The notes: a model not told the origin generated them from the letters alone. Positions 51,070 through 60,029 are shown, counted from the first letter of the stretch. The stretch is DNA of 64,000 nt from SCTD01 sp963784675 (GCA_963784675.1 CAWASE010000025.1:1-64000); one strand, 5' to 3'. A program made the numbers and translations.

Positions 51070-53190
51070 TTACCCGGCCGGACTCTGCGGGTCGCCGGCG
51101 CTCACCAGCGCCAGCACCTCTTCGCCGTACTTGTCCAGCTTGCTCTGGCCGATGCCCGGGATCTTGACCAGCTCGGCCACCGAGCCGGGTCGCTGCTCCG
51201 CGAGGGCCGTGAGGGTGGCGTCGGTGAACACGCAGTACGCCGGCTGGCCGAGGCCCTTGGCCCGCTCGGCCCGCCACCCGCGCAAGGCTTCGAACAGCGC
51301 CTCGTCCCGGTCGGCGGGGCATCCCGAGCAACGCCCCAGCTTGCGGTCGACGGCGACCGACAGCGTCGCCCCGCAGACCCGGCAGGGCACCGGTCCGCTG
51401 CGGTCGCGCCGGGCCTGGCGAGCTGCGCCGGGGGCGGCGGCGGGGCGGGTGGTGGCGGTGTGCAGCCCGTCCAGGAAGCGCGAGGGCCGACGCGACCCCC
51501 GCCCGCCGGGCGAACGCGACAGGGCCCACGACAGCGACAGGAAAGACCGCGCCCGGGTGACGCCGACGTACAGCAGGCGTCGCTCCTCCTCGATGGCGGC
51601 CGGGGTCTCGGCATGGATCAACGGAAGCGTGCCGTCGACCAGACCGATGAGGAAGACGGCGTCCCACTCCAGACCCTTAGCAGCGTGCAACGAAGCCAGC
51701 GTGACGCCCTGGACAGAGGGGGCGTGCTGCGCCGACGCCCGCTCCTCCAGCTCGGCGACGAGCTCGCGCAGCCCCGCCGCGGGGTCGAGCGCAGCCAGGT
51801 CGGCGGCCAGCCGGTGCAGCGCCGCCAACGCCTCCCACCGCTCGCGGGTGGCACCCGCGCCGGCGGGGGGCTTGTCGACGTCCCAGGACAGCCCGGCCCG
51901 CAGCACCTCGGCGACGAGGTCGGTCAGCGCCGCCGGCGCGTCGGTGTCGGCGGCCCGCCCCGCGCCGCGCAGCAGGAGCAGCGCCTCACGTACCTCGGTG
52001 CGGTCGAAGAAGCGCTCGCCACCGCGCACCAGATAGGGCACCGAGGCATCGGTCAGGGCTGCTTCGAAAGCGGCGCTCTGCGCGTTGATCCGGTACAGCA
52101 CGGCAATCTCGCTCGCGGGCGTGCCGGCCTCCAGGAGGGCGGCGCAGCGGGCGGCGACGGCCTCGGCCTCGCTGGGCTCGTCGGCGTGCTCGGTGAACAC
52201 CGGCTCAGGACCGGGCGGCTGCTGGGCCAGCAGCTCGAGCCGGGCGTGCCGGCTGGTGGCCTTGGCGATCACACCGTTGGCGAGCCCGACGACCTGCGGG
52301 GTGGAGCGGTAGTCGCGGATCAGCCGCACCTCGGTCGCGTCGGGGAACCGGGTGCGGAACCCCAGCAGGTGGTCCGGGGTGGCGCCGGTGAAGGAGTAGA
52401 TCGTCTGCTGGGCGTCGCCGACCACGCAGAGGTCGTCGCGGTCGCCCAGCCAGGCGTCGAGCAGACGCTGCTGCAGCGGCGTGACGTCCTGGTACTCGTC
52501 GACGACAAAGCTGCGGTACCGGGCGCGGAACTCCTCGGCGACGCCCGCGTGCTCCTCCAGGGCACCGGCGGTGAGCAGCAGCAGGTCGTTGAAGTCGGCC
52601 GCACCCTGGCTGCGCTTGAGCTCGCCGAACGCCTCGTACACCTGTGCCACGACGGCCGGGTCGTAGGGGCCGTCCCGGCCGGCGCGGGCGGCCGCCGCCG
52701 GGTAGTCCTCCGGCCCGACCAGACAGCTGGCGGCCCAGTCCAGCTCGGCCAGCAGGTCGCGGATCTCGGTGGTGCCCGGCCGCAGGCGGGAGCGGGCTGC
52801 GGCGTTGGCGACGGTGCGGAAGCTGTTGTCCAGCAGCCGCGGCGGCGCGCCCCCGACCACGCGCGGCCAGAAGTAGCCGAGCTGCTTGAGCGCTGCGGAG
52901 TGGAAGGTGCGCGCCTGCACACCGCCGACCCCCAGCCCGCGCAGGCGGGTACGCATCTCGCCGGCGGCCCGGGCCGTGAACGTCACCGCCAGCAGCGCCG
53001 AGGCCGGCACCGCGCCCGTGGCCACCGCGTACGCCGCCCGGTGCGTGATGGTGCGGGTCTTGCCCGTGCCGGCACCGGCCAGGATGCACACCGGACCGCG
53101 GACGGCGGTCGCGGCGGCCCGCTGCTCGTCGTCCAGGGCCGCCAGCAGGGCCTCGGGTGCCTGCAGCGTGGTCAGGGTCGGTGCGCTCAC
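51070..53190 (-). CDS. uvrD2: ATP-dependent DNA helicase UvrD2 (706 aa)
   Basis: Superfamily 1A helicase of DNA repair. Walker A AGAGTGKTRTITH (K44), Walker B-like VDEYQDVTPLQQR, motif III VVGDAQQTIYSF, motif IV RLIRDYRSTPQVVG and VGVTRARSFLSLSW. A tetracysteine segment (CRVCGATL, CSGC) and a C-terminal HRDC domain (VAELVKIPGIGQSKLDKYG) mark UvrD2 against UvrD1. GTG 53190 (MSAPTLTTLQ) gives the expected length; earlier starts add unrelated Arg-rich sequence. Divergent from mrx1 over 110 bases, with whiB7 downstream. Confidence 0.95.
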   Translation of the reverse strand: MSAPTLTTLQAPEALLAALDDEQRAAATAVRGPVCILAGAGTGKTRTITHRAAYAVATGAVPASALLAVTFTARAAGEMRTRLRGLGVGGVQARTFHSAALKQLGYFWPRVVGGAPPRLLDNSFRTVANAAARSRLRPGTTEIRDLLAELDWAASCLVGPEDYPAAAARAGRDGPYDPAVVAQVYEAFGELKRSQGAADFNDLLLLTAGALEEHAGVAEEFRARYRSFVVDEYQDVTPLQQRLLDAWLGDRDDLCVVGDAQQTIYSFTGATPDHLLGFRTRFPDATEVRLIRDYRSTPQVVGLANGVIAKATSRHARLELLAQQPPGPEPVFTEHADEPSEAEAVAARCAALLEAGTPASEIAVLYRINAQSAAFEAALTDASVPYLVRGGERFFDRTEVREALLLLRGAGRAADTDAPAALTDLVAEVLRAGLSWDVDKPPAGAGATRERWEALAALHRLAADLAALDPAAGLRELVAELEERASAQHAPSVQGVTLASLHAAKGLEWDAVFLIGLVDGTLPLIHAETPAAIEEERRLLYVGVTRARSFLSLSWALSRSPGGRGSRRPSRFLDGLHTATTRPAAAPGAARQARRDRSGPVPCRVCGATLSVAVDRKLGRCSGCPADRDEALFEALRGWRAERAKGLGQPAYCVFTDATLTALAEQRPGSVAELVKIPGIGQSKLDKYGEEVLALVSAGDPQSPAG

Positions 53191-53300
53191 CCCGCCAGTG
53201 TCCCAGCCGAGGCGGTCGGGAAGTCCCGGGACGCTCCGCCTGTTGGCAACGGGGACCGCACCGCTTCGCCCGACCTGCCGGGCCGACCCCAGGAGACCCC

Positions 53301-53555
53301 GTGACGGACGCCGTCCGCGACGCACTGACGATCTACAGCACCCAGTGGTGCGGGTACTGCCACCGGCTCATGAAGCAGCTGGACCGCGAAGGGGTCGGCT
53401 ACACGGTGGTCGACATCGAGCACGACCCGGGCGCTGCCGACTACGTCATGAGCGTCAACGGCGGCAACCAGACCGTCCCGACCGTGGTGTTCGGGGACGG
53501 ATCGGCGCTGACGAACCCCAGCCTGGCGCAGGTCAAGGAGCGCCTGGCCGGGTGA
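53301..53555 (+). CDS. mrx1: Mycoredoxin (84 aa)
   Basis: A small glutaredoxin-like protein that reduces mycothiol mixed disulfides. The active site is C17-G-Y-C20 (STQWCGYCHRL) with the TVPTVVF cis-proline loop and the GNQTVP motif. Length equals that of M. tuberculosis Mrx1 (84). GTG start behind AGGAG. Its position beside uvrD2 matches that organism. Confidence 0.94.
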   Translation: MTDAVRDALTIYSTQWCGYCHRLMKQLDREGVGYTVVDIEHDPGAADYVMSVNGGNQTVPTVVFGDGSALTNPSLAQVKERLAG

Positions 53556-53645
53556 GTTCCCGGACGGGCCCGGCCGACCCGATGAGAGCACGGCGACGTC
53601 GGGTGACAATGATGGTCCCCGATGCCGGCCAGAGGACACCCTGAC

Positions 53646-54488
53646 GTGAGCCTGTCACTACCCCACCACCCGGCGGTCGACGCCGTCATGTCGAGCGCCG
53701 CCGCACTGCTCGGCATGGAGATCGTGTTCCTCGGTGGGCTCACGGAGGACACCTTCACCTTCGAGAAGGTGCACGCCAACGCCGAGTGGCCCGAGGTCGT
53801 GGAGGGCGAGGGTGCGGCTCGCGGCGACTCCCTGTGCCACCGGTTGCTGCAGGGCGCGGCGTCGTCGACCACCGACGCGGCGAACGACCCGGACTACCGC
53901 CAGGCTGCCAAGACCGAGCAGCTCGGCATCACCTCCTACGTCGGCGTGCCGGTGCACGACTCCTCCGGAGCCGTGGTGGCGACGTTGTGCGGCATCGACC
54001 GCGGCACGGTGCAGGTCGGCGACGACACGCTGGCCGTGCTCACCTCGCTGGCCGAGGTCATCGCTGCCCACCTGGGGCCGCTGGTGCAGGAAGGCATCGT
54101 CATCCGACGCGGCGAGCAGGGGGGCTGGGCCGTCGGCGACCACGACGCCGACGACCTCACCAGCGCGATGGTGCTCGCCGACCTGCTCGCGGGCGACCTG
54201 ACTCCTGGCGGTCGTCCGCCGCGCGGCAGCGGTCCGGAGGACGAGCTGGCCCGGCTGAAGATGAGCGTCGCGCAGCTCGAGCACGCGCTGGCCGCCCGCG
54301 TCGTCGTCGAGCAGGCGATCGGGGTGCTGGCCGAGCGTCAGCGCAGCACCCCCCGACAGGCCTTCGAGCGGTTGCGCAAGGTCGCCCGCTCGCGCGGCCG
54401 CAAGGTCCACGACCTGTCCCGTGAGGTGGTCGCCTCCTCGACCGACCCGTCCGTCCCCCTGCCGCCAGAGCTGGCCGGACGTCGCTGA
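53646..54488 (+). CDS. GAF and ANTAR domain RNA-binding regulator (280 aa)
   Basis: The GAF domain covers about residues 8-150 (LGITSYVGVPVHDSSGAVVA, TLCGIDRG). The C-terminal ANTAR domain (about 195-260) has the three-helix pattern LEHALAARVVVEQAIGVLAE followed by STPRQAFERLRKVARSRG. ANTAR proteins bind paired hairpins in leader RNAs and stop terminators from forming (established). The GAF ligand is unknown. GTG 53646 is preferred to an upstream ATG lacking a ribosome-binding site; the call is not firm. Confidence 0.88.
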   Translation: MSLSLPHHPAVDAVMSSAAALLGMEIVFLGGLTEDTFTFEKVHANAEWPEVVEGEGAARGDSLCHRLLQGAASSTTDAANDPDYRQAAKTEQLGITSYVGVPVHDSSGAVVATLCGIDRGTVQVGDDTLAVLTSLAEVIAAHLGPLVQEGIVIRRGEQGGWAVGDHDADDLTSAMVLADLLAGDLTPGGRPPRGSGPEDELARLKMSVAQLEHALAARVVVEQAIGVLAERQRSTPRQAFERLRKVARSRGRKVHDLSREVVASSTDPSVPLPPELAGRR

Positions 54489-54568
54489 GCGGTCATCCGC
54501 TGGCGCGCACCCCGCAGGCGCTGATCGACGACCTCGTCGGTTGGGTCACGGACCTGGCCGGGGATCCC

Positions 54569-55087
54569 GTGCGGGTCCTGCTCGACGGCGTCGGCGCCGA
54601 CGTCCTGGCTGATGCGCTGGTGCCCGGGCTGCTGGCGGCGGGGCGCCCCGCCCTGCGCGTCCGGGGCAGCTCGTTCCTGCGTCCCGCCGGGCAGCGGCTG
54701 GAGCGGGGCCACGAGGACGAGGAGGCGTTCCGTACGCGCTGGCTGGACGCCGACGCCCTGGAGCGCGAGGTGCTCACCCGCACCGACGACTACCTGCCGG
54801 CGCTGTGGGACGCCGAGCGCGACCGCTCGGCGCGTCGCACGCGCGAGCCCGTCCCGGCCCGGGCCGTCCTGCTCGTCGACGGTCTGTTCCTGCTGGGTCG
54901 TGGGCTGACGGCCCAGGCGAGCGTGCACGTCGCGCTGACGCCGGCCGCCCTGGCGCGGCGCGGGATCCCGCCCTGGCAGGTCGTCGCTTTCTCGACCTAC
55001 GAGCGGGAGCTGCGACCAAGCGAGCAGTGCGACGCCCTGGTGCGCGCGGAGGACCCGCTGCGGCCGGCGCTGCTGCTGCGGCGCTGA
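54569..55087 (+). CDS. Uridine-kinase-like P-loop protein (172 aa or longer)
   Basis: Resembles actinobacterial uridine-kinase-family proteins: VRVLLDGVGADVLADALVP stands where Walker A is expected but lacks the GKT/S, then FLRPAGQRLERGHEDEEAF, RAVLLVDGLFLLGRGL and VRAEDPLRPALLLRR. The degenerate P-loop suggests reduced or changed activity. The frame is open upstream to about 54485 with family-like ARTPQALIDDLVGWV but without ATG/GTG. A rare CTG start at 54485, overlapping the GAF-ANTAR stop, is possible. Confidence 0.75.
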   Translation: MRVLLDGVGADVLADALVPGLLAAGRPALRVRGSSFLRPAGQRLERGHEDEEAFRTRWLDADALEREVLTRTDDYLPALWDAERDRSARRTREPVPARAVLLVDGLFLLGRGLTAQASVHVALTPAALARRGIPPWQVVAFSTYERELRPSEQCDALVRAEDPLRPALLLRR

Positions 55088-55093
55088 CGCCGC

Positions 55094-55897
55094 TCAGAGC
55101 TCCCGGAACGCGGCCTCCAGGAAGGACCACACCGCGTAGGCGAGCACCCCGACGACCACGAGGGCCAGCAGCACGCGACCGTAGGCCTGCCCGGCCAGCG
55201 TGTCGAGCGCGGCGTCCAGGCCCTTGGCCTTGTCGGGGTCGAAGGTCACCGCCGCGCTCGTCAGGAACCCGCCGACCAGGACGAAGACGCCACCCCTGCC
55301 GGTCAGCCCCACGGCCCCGATCCAGACGGCCGGCCGTTGCAACCACGAGGGCATCCGGAACTGCTCTAGCGTGTCGCTGTGCTCACCGCGACACGCGCGG
55401 ACGGTCATGCCCAGCCCCACGACCACCAGCGTCAGGCCGACCAGCCCCACCAGGGATCGGCCGCCGGTGCGGGCCATCACCTCGGCCGTGCGCGAGGAGG
55501 TCTGGTCGCCTCCTCCGGAACCCCTCAGCAGGAAGCGTCCGGTCTGCGCAGCCAGCCCGAGGTAGACCACCGCCTTGCCCGCCGAGCCCGCCCGCTGCAC
55601 CCAGCGCGCTGAGCCGTCCCGGTCTCGGTGCCCGACGGCAGCCGTGAGCACGAGATAGCCGGCATAGCCGAGGAACCCGACCGCCAGGGCAACCAGCAGC
55701 AGGCTCCCCAGCGGCTTGTCCGCCACCGCGGCGAGCGCGCCGTCCTGATCGGTCTGCTGCTGTCCGCCGAGCAGGACCGACGTCGTCAGCAGTCCGAGCA
55801 CCAGCCAGGTCAGACCGCGCGAGCCGATGCCCCACCGGGCCAGCCCGTGGGCGGTGTCGCTCTCGTGCACCTGCTGAACGGTCTCGTCGGCCTGCAT
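55094..55897 (-). CDS. DUF1206-family membrane protein (267 aa)
   Basis: About six hydrophobic helices, arranged as three DUF1206 pairs (for example GLTWLVLGLLTTSVLL, LVGLVGLTLVVVGLGM, LLALVVVGVLAYAVW). DUF1206 proteins are integral membrane proteins of unknown function common in actinobacteria and cyanobacteria. ATG 55897 (MQADETVQQV) follows AGGAG; the in-frame GTG further up is weak. It ends convergent with the uridine-kinase-like gene six bases away. Confidence 0.85.
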   Translation of the reverse strand: MQADETVQQVHESDTAHGLARWGIGSRGLTWLVLGLLTTSVLLGGQQQTDQDGALAAVADKPLGSLLLVALAVGFLGYAGYLVLTAAVGHRDRDGSARWVQRAGSAGKAVVYLGLAAQTGRFLLRGSGGGDQTSSRTAEVMARTGGRSLVGLVGLTLVVVGLGMTVRACRGEHSDTLEQFRMPSWLQRPAVWIGAVGLTGRGGVFVLVGGFLTSAAVTFDPDKAKGLDAALDTLAGQAYGRVLLALVVVGVLAYAVWSFLEAAFREL

Positions 55898-55973
55898 CCC
55901 TGGCTCCTGCCCAGCCGGACCGGCCTCATCCCTGCCGACCAGCCGGCCTCGCACCGCACACACCGTGCGGCGC

Positions 55974-56861
55974 TCAGCCCGCGTCGAGCCAGCCGGTGAT
56001 CAGCAGGTGCGCGATCGACACCGGCGGAGGCAGCTGCACGCCGCCGCCCCGCGCACCCCAGGTCCGCGCCTGCGCGAGCTCGTCCCGGGTGAACCAGCGG
56101 GCCTCCTGCAGCTCTCCGTCGGCGGCGACCGGCACGGCGTCCGCGGCGCAGCGCGCGGTGAAGCCCAGCATCAGGCTCGCCGGGAACGGCCACGGCTGGC
56201 TGGCGACGTAGCTGACGTCGCAGACCTGCACCCCGGTCTCCTCGGCCACCTCCCGGACGACCGCCTGCTCGGCGCTCTCGCCCGGCTCGACGAAGCCCGC
56301 GAGGGTGGAGAAGCGACCTTCGGGCCAGACGGCCTGCCGTCCGAGCACGCACCGGTCGGCGCCGTCGTGGACGAGCACGATCATCGCCGGGTCCGTGCGA
56401 GGGAAGTGGTCGCTGCCGTCCTGGGGGCAGTGCCGGACCGAGCCGCCCTTCACCGACACCGTGGGCGTGCCGCACCGGGGGCAGCGGGGATGCGTCTCGT
56501 GCCAGGCAGCGAGTCCTACCGCGTGCACGAGCAGTCCCGCGTCGCGGTCGTCCAGCAGCGCCCCGACCTCGCGCAGCGCCAGCGCGCGCGCTCCGAGCCG
56601 TCGTCCGAGCGGCGCAGCCACGGCGAAGTAGCCTGTCTCGCCGTCACTCCCGAGATACAGCCGGTCCCCCGGCGGTGCTTGCTCGGCCGGCAGCAGCACG
56701 AGCGCCGGGTGCTCCTGCTGCTCGTCGACGAGGGCCGTCCCGCCGTCGACGACGAGCACGCGACCGCGGGCCCAGGCGTCGTCCAGCGCGGCGGCGTCGT
56801 GGCGAAGCGCGGCATCGCGGTCGACGCCTGAACGGGAGAGAGCGGGTACCGGCCCGGTCAC
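55974..56861 (-). CDS. nudC: NAD+ diphosphatase NudC-like Nudix hydrolase (295 aa)
   Basis: Splits NAD(H) into NMN(H) and AMP and may remove NAD caps from RNA (known for NudC). The Nudix box is GFVEPGESAEQAVVREVAEE followed by TG, with the NudC tag SQPWPFP after it. A zinc-ribbon start CPRCGTP is present; the second pair is reduced to HCPQDGSDHF, as I recall for actinobacterial NudC. GTG 56861 overlaps the upstream M16 stop by four bases. Synteny with uvrD2 and mrx1 supports the call. Confidence 0.94.
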   Translation of the reverse strand: MTGPVPALSRSGVDRDAALRHDAAALDDAWARGRVLVVDGGTALVDEQQEHPALVLLPAEQAPPGDRLYLGSDGETGYFAVAAPLGRRLGARALALREVGALLDDRDAGLLVHAVGLAAWHETHPRCPRCGTPTVSVKGGSVRHCPQDGSDHFPRTDPAMIVLVHDGADRCVLGRQAVWPEGRFSTLAGFVEPGESAEQAVVREVAEETGVQVCDVSYVASQPWPFPASLMLGFTARCAADAVPVAADGELQEARWFTRDELAQARTWGARGGGVQLPPPVSIAHLLITGWLDAG

Positions 56862-58219
56862 GCCAGCTCGAGGTCGATCAGGGTGCGCAGCGGCGCCTCG
56901 ACCTGCTCGACGTCACCGACGAGCACGGCCGCGAAGCCGCTCGGGGCCAGGTAGCGCGCGCCGGCGGCGAGCGCGTCCTCGACCGTCACGGCGGCCAGCT
57001 GGACGGGGTAGTCGCGCAGCCACTCCAGCCCCAGACCTGCGCCGACGAGCTGGGAGACGGTCGAGGCGAGTCCCGCCTGAGAGGAGGTTCCCAGTGCCAA
57101 CGAGCCGATGGCGTAGCGGCGGGCCTGGTCCAGCTCTGCCTGGGCCACCGGCACCGTCGCCACCCGGCCGAGCTCGTACAGGGTCTCGAGCAGCGCCGGA
57201 GCGGTCGTGGGCGTGCTGACGTCCGCCGACAACGACAGCCGCGACCCGGCCGCGCCGTGCTCGACCTGGGCGTGCGGGGAGTACGTGTACCCCTTGTCCT
57301 CGCGGATGTTGGCGACCCAGCGGGAGGAGAAATATCCGCCGAACACCAGGTTCGCCAGCGCGAACGCGGCGTAGTCGGGATCGGTCCGGGTGGGCGCCGG
57401 GGCGGCCAGCCGCAACGTCGTCTGCACGGCCTGCGGGCGGTCGACGAGCAGGGCCGGGAGGTCGGGATGGGGGGGCAGCGGCGCGACCGGCACCGCGTCG
57501 GCGCTGCTGGTCCAGGAGGCGAGCGCCTTCTCGACCAGGCCCGCTGCGCGCGCCGGCGCAAGATCACTGACGACGGTCAGGATGCTGCCCGACGGCGCGA
57601 CCCGCTTGGCGTGCAGTGCGCGCAGCTGCTTGGGTCGTAGCGCCTGGACCTGCTCGGCGGTGGGGATCTCACGCCCGTACGCATGGCTGCCGTACAGCCT
57701 CGCCAGCAGCGCCTCGCGCGCGACGACGGAGGCCTGGCTGCGGTACATCGCCAGCTCCTGGACCAGCCGGTCCCGCTCCCCCTCGACCTCGCGCTTGGGA
57801 TAGGTCGCCCCCGCGAGCGCCTCGCCGAGCAGCTCGAGCAGTCCGCTGAGCCCGGTGGCCAGCACCGAGCCGGAGATGCCCAGGCGGTCGGCGTCGGCCC
57901 CGGCCGAGAGCTGCCCGCCGAGCGCCTGCAGGTCGGCGGCGAGCCGTCCGGCGCTGCGCTGCTCGGTGCCCGACAGCAGGGTGTCGCCGAGCAGCGAGGC
58001 CTGGGCGGTGAACGCGGCGCCCCGCTCGCCCTTGCCGGCACTGCCCGTGGGCGCCGCGAACGGGATCCGCAGCCGCACCTCGGCGAGCGGCACGCCCGGC
58101 CGGCGCACCGCCAGCACGCGCAGCCCGTTGTCCAGCGTGCGCTCGCTGACGCTCGGCAGCCTCGCCGCCCGCCGGGGCGCGAGCGGCGGGATGCTCCGCG
58201 TGGCACCGGGCGTGCTCAC
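56858..58219 (-). CDS. M16-family peptidase-like subunit without the zinc motif (453 aa)
   Basis: M16B fold (TLDNGLRVLAVRRPGVPLAEVRL, then LARLYGSHAYGREIP and VFGGYFSSRWVANIREDKG). No HxxEH occurs in the first 100 residues, where the sequence reads ERGAAFTAQASLLGD. It is therefore the non-catalytic partner of an M16 alpha/beta pair. It overlaps the catalytic subunit gene and nudC by four bases on either side. No signal peptide, so cytosolic. Confidence 0.9.
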   Translation of the reverse strand: MSTPGATRSIPPLAPRRAARLPSVSERTLDNGLRVLAVRRPGVPLAEVRLRIPFAAPTGSAGKGERGAAFTAQASLLGDTLLSGTEQRSAGRLAADLQALGGQLSAGADADRLGISGSVLATGLSGLLELLGEALAGATYPKREVEGERDRLVQELAMYRSQASVVAREALLARLYGSHAYGREIPTAEQVQALRPKQLRALHAKRVAPSGSILTVVSDLAPARAAGLVEKALASWTSSADAVPVAPLPPHPDLPALLVDRPQAVQTTLRLAAPAPTRTDPDYAAFALANLVFGGYFSSRWVANIREDKGYTYSPHAQVEHGAAGSRLSLSADVSTPTTAPALLETLYELGRVATVPVAQAELDQARRYAIGSLALGTSSQAGLASTVSQLVGAGLGLEWLRDYPVQLAAVTVEDALAAGARYLAPSGFAAVLVGDVEQVEAPLRTLIDLELA

Positions 58220-59580
58220 GCGGGGCTGCCCGGGCGCAGCTCGAGCAGCGTGCGCGTCTGCGGCGTGAGCGTCGCGGCTGCCGCCTGCACCTGCGCAGCG
58301 GTGACCGCGGCCAGCAGCGCGGGGTACTCGTTCACGAGCTCGGCCCGGCCGCGCTGCTGCTCGAAGACCGACATCACCGTGGCCCGTCCCAGCACCGGGT
58401 CGATCTCGCGCAGGTAGCGGGCGGTCATGCGAGCGACCGTACGGTCGAGCTCGGCCTGGTCGAGCCCGTCCGCGCCGAGCCGGGCGAGCTCTTCGTCGAC
58501 AGACTGCACGACCACCTCGACGGTCGTCTGCTCAGGATGGTGCACCTCCAGCAGGAACGGTGTGGGATCGCGCGCATCCAGCGGATCCCCGAGCAGCCCC
58601 AGGTAGCCGCCGATGCTCGTCGCGGTGCGGTCCGTCATCAGCAGGCGCTCCTGCAGCCGGGACGCGTCGCCGTCGGTGAGCACCTCTGCCAGCACGACGT
58701 AGGGCAGGTAGCCGCCCAGGTCGGCCGGGTCCGGGACCCGCCAGGCCATCGCGACCGCCGGCGCCGGCGCCAGCCGGTCGTACTCGACGGCGCGACGCTC
58801 CTGGGTCGGCCAGGCCTCCTGGAACGAGGGCCGCGCCGGCACCTCGCGCGCGGGGATGTCGCCGAAGTGGTGGGTGACCCAGCCCAGCACCTGGTCGACG
58901 TCCAGGTCGCCCACGACGGTCAGGACCGCGTTGCCGGGTGCGTAGTAGCGGTCGAAGAAGCCCTGCGCGTCTTGCAGCGTCGAGCTCTCGAGGTCGACGA
59001 AGTCGCCGTATCCGTTATGGCTGTTGGCGAACTCGTCGAACAGCGTGGTGGGCAGCAGCAACCACGGGAAGGCGCCGTAGGGCCGGTTCAGCACGTTGAC
59101 GCGGATCTCGTTCTGGACGACGGCGATCTGGTTGTCGAGGTTCTCCTGGGTGACCGCGACGCTGCGCATCCGGTCGGCCTCCAGGAACAGCGCGAGCTCG
59201 GTGGCGGCGCTCGGCATGACCTCGTAGTAGTTCGTGTAGTCGACGTGCGTGGACCCGTTGAGCGTGCCGCCGTTGCCCTGCACGTAGGTGAAGTGCTCGG
59301 TCTTGCCGAGGTTCGCGGAGCCCTGGAACATCAAATGCTCGAACAGATGGGCAAACCCGGTGCGTCCCTCGGGCTCGCTGCGCATGCCGACGTCGTAGTA
59401 GACCGCCACGGCAACGACCGGACTGGCCGGGTCCGGGCTCAACACCACCCGCAGGCCGTTGGGCAACGTCTTGCGCACGACGGGGTAGGTCGGCGCGGGC
59501 ACCGAGGCGCCCCCTGCGGGGGTGCGCTTCCGGGCCGACGAGCCGGCAGCGGGGGCGGACGTCGTCTTCGCACGGGTCAT
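58216..59580 (-). CDS. M16-family zinc peptidase, catalytic subunit (454 aa)
   Basis: M16B peptidase. The inverted zinc motif is H78-L-F-E81-H82 (FAHLFEHLMFQG) and the third ligand is E158 in QNEIRVNV, 76 residues later as the family requires. The basic, Ala/Ser-rich N-terminal 28 residues are an extension, not a clear signal peptide. ATG 59580 is chosen as the nearest start that keeps LPNGLRVVLSPDPAS. It pairs with the next gene to form a two-gene heterodimer unit. Confidence 0.93.
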   Translation of the reverse strand: MTRAKTTSAPAAGSSARKRTPAGGASVPAPTYPVVRKTLPNGLRVVLSPDPASPVVAVAVYYDVGMRSEPEGRTGFAHLFEHLMFQGSANLGKTEHFTYVQGNGGTLNGSTHVDYTNYYEVMPSAATELALFLEADRMRSVAVTQENLDNQIAVVQNEIRVNVLNRPYGAFPWLLLPTTLFDEFANSHNGYGDFVDLESSTLQDAQGFFDRYYAPGNAVLTVVGDLDVDQVLGWVTHHFGDIPAREVPARPSFQEAWPTQERRAVEYDRLAPAPAVAMAWRVPDPADLGGYLPYVVLAEVLTDGDASRLQERLLMTDRTATSIGGYLGLLGDPLDARDPTPFLLEVHHPEQTTVEVVVQSVDEELARLGADGLDQAELDRTVARMTARYLREIDPVLGRATVMSVFEQQRGRAELVNEYPALLAAVTAAQVQAAAATLTPQTRTLLELRPGSPA

Positions 59581-59716
59581 GGGCGGCACCGGGCCGACGG
59601 TAGCCGGTCCGGAGGGGTCCGGCGCGCCGCAGGAGACGCCGGGACCTCGGTAGGCAAGGGTGTGGGGGTCCAGATCCCGTGGGCACGCGCCCACTCCCCT
59701 GCTGAAGGAGCCCTCC

Positions 59717-59932
59717 GTGGCCGTTTCCGCCGACCTGTCCAAGTACCTCGACAAGGCCTACGAGTCGTCGACGCTCGCCGAGATCCTCGCCGCGCCGGTC
59801 AGTGCGCTCGCCGGCGTCACCGACGACGACGCCGAGTCGCTGCGCAAGGCGTTCCGGATCAAGACGGTGGGCGACCTCGGGAAGAACAAGTACTTCGTCG
59901 CCGCCCAGGCGATGCTGGCGCTCACCAAGTAG
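59717..59932 (+). CDS. Small helical conserved hypothetical (71 aa)
   Basis: GTG 59717 lies behind AAGGAG; the product reads VAVSADLSKYLDKAYESSTL and continues to YFVAAQAMLALTK. The middle (VSALAGVTDDDAESLRKAFR then IKTVGDLGKNKY) is like a helix-hairpin-helix of the kind found in DUF4332-type or nucleic-acid-binding proteins. Function unknown. It is divergent from the M16 operon over 136 bases. Confidence 0.7.
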   Translation: MAVSADLSKYLDKAYESSTLAEILAAPVSALAGVTDDDAESLRKAFRIKTVGDLGKNKYFVAAQAMLALTK

Positions 59933-59950
59933 CCGACGGCACCTGTCGCC

Positions 59951-60021
59951 CGACCGCGCCCCGTCCCGATCGCGTCCTGTCCCGATCGCGCCCTGTCCCG
60001 ATCGCGGACGGGGCGCGGTCG
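59951..60021. terminator. Hairpin with a tandem repeat in its loop, between convergent genes
   Basis: CGACCGCGCCCCGTCC (59951-59966) and its exact complement (60006-60021) form a 16-bp stem. The loop carries most of three tandem copies of GTCCCGATCGCGYCCT (59963-59978, 59979-59994, 59995-60010), whose first and last bases fall in the arms. The stop codons of the flanking genes are at 59932 and 60030. A two-way terminator is likely; there is no T-run. Confidence 0.65.
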
Positions 60022-60029
60022 TCTGACGC

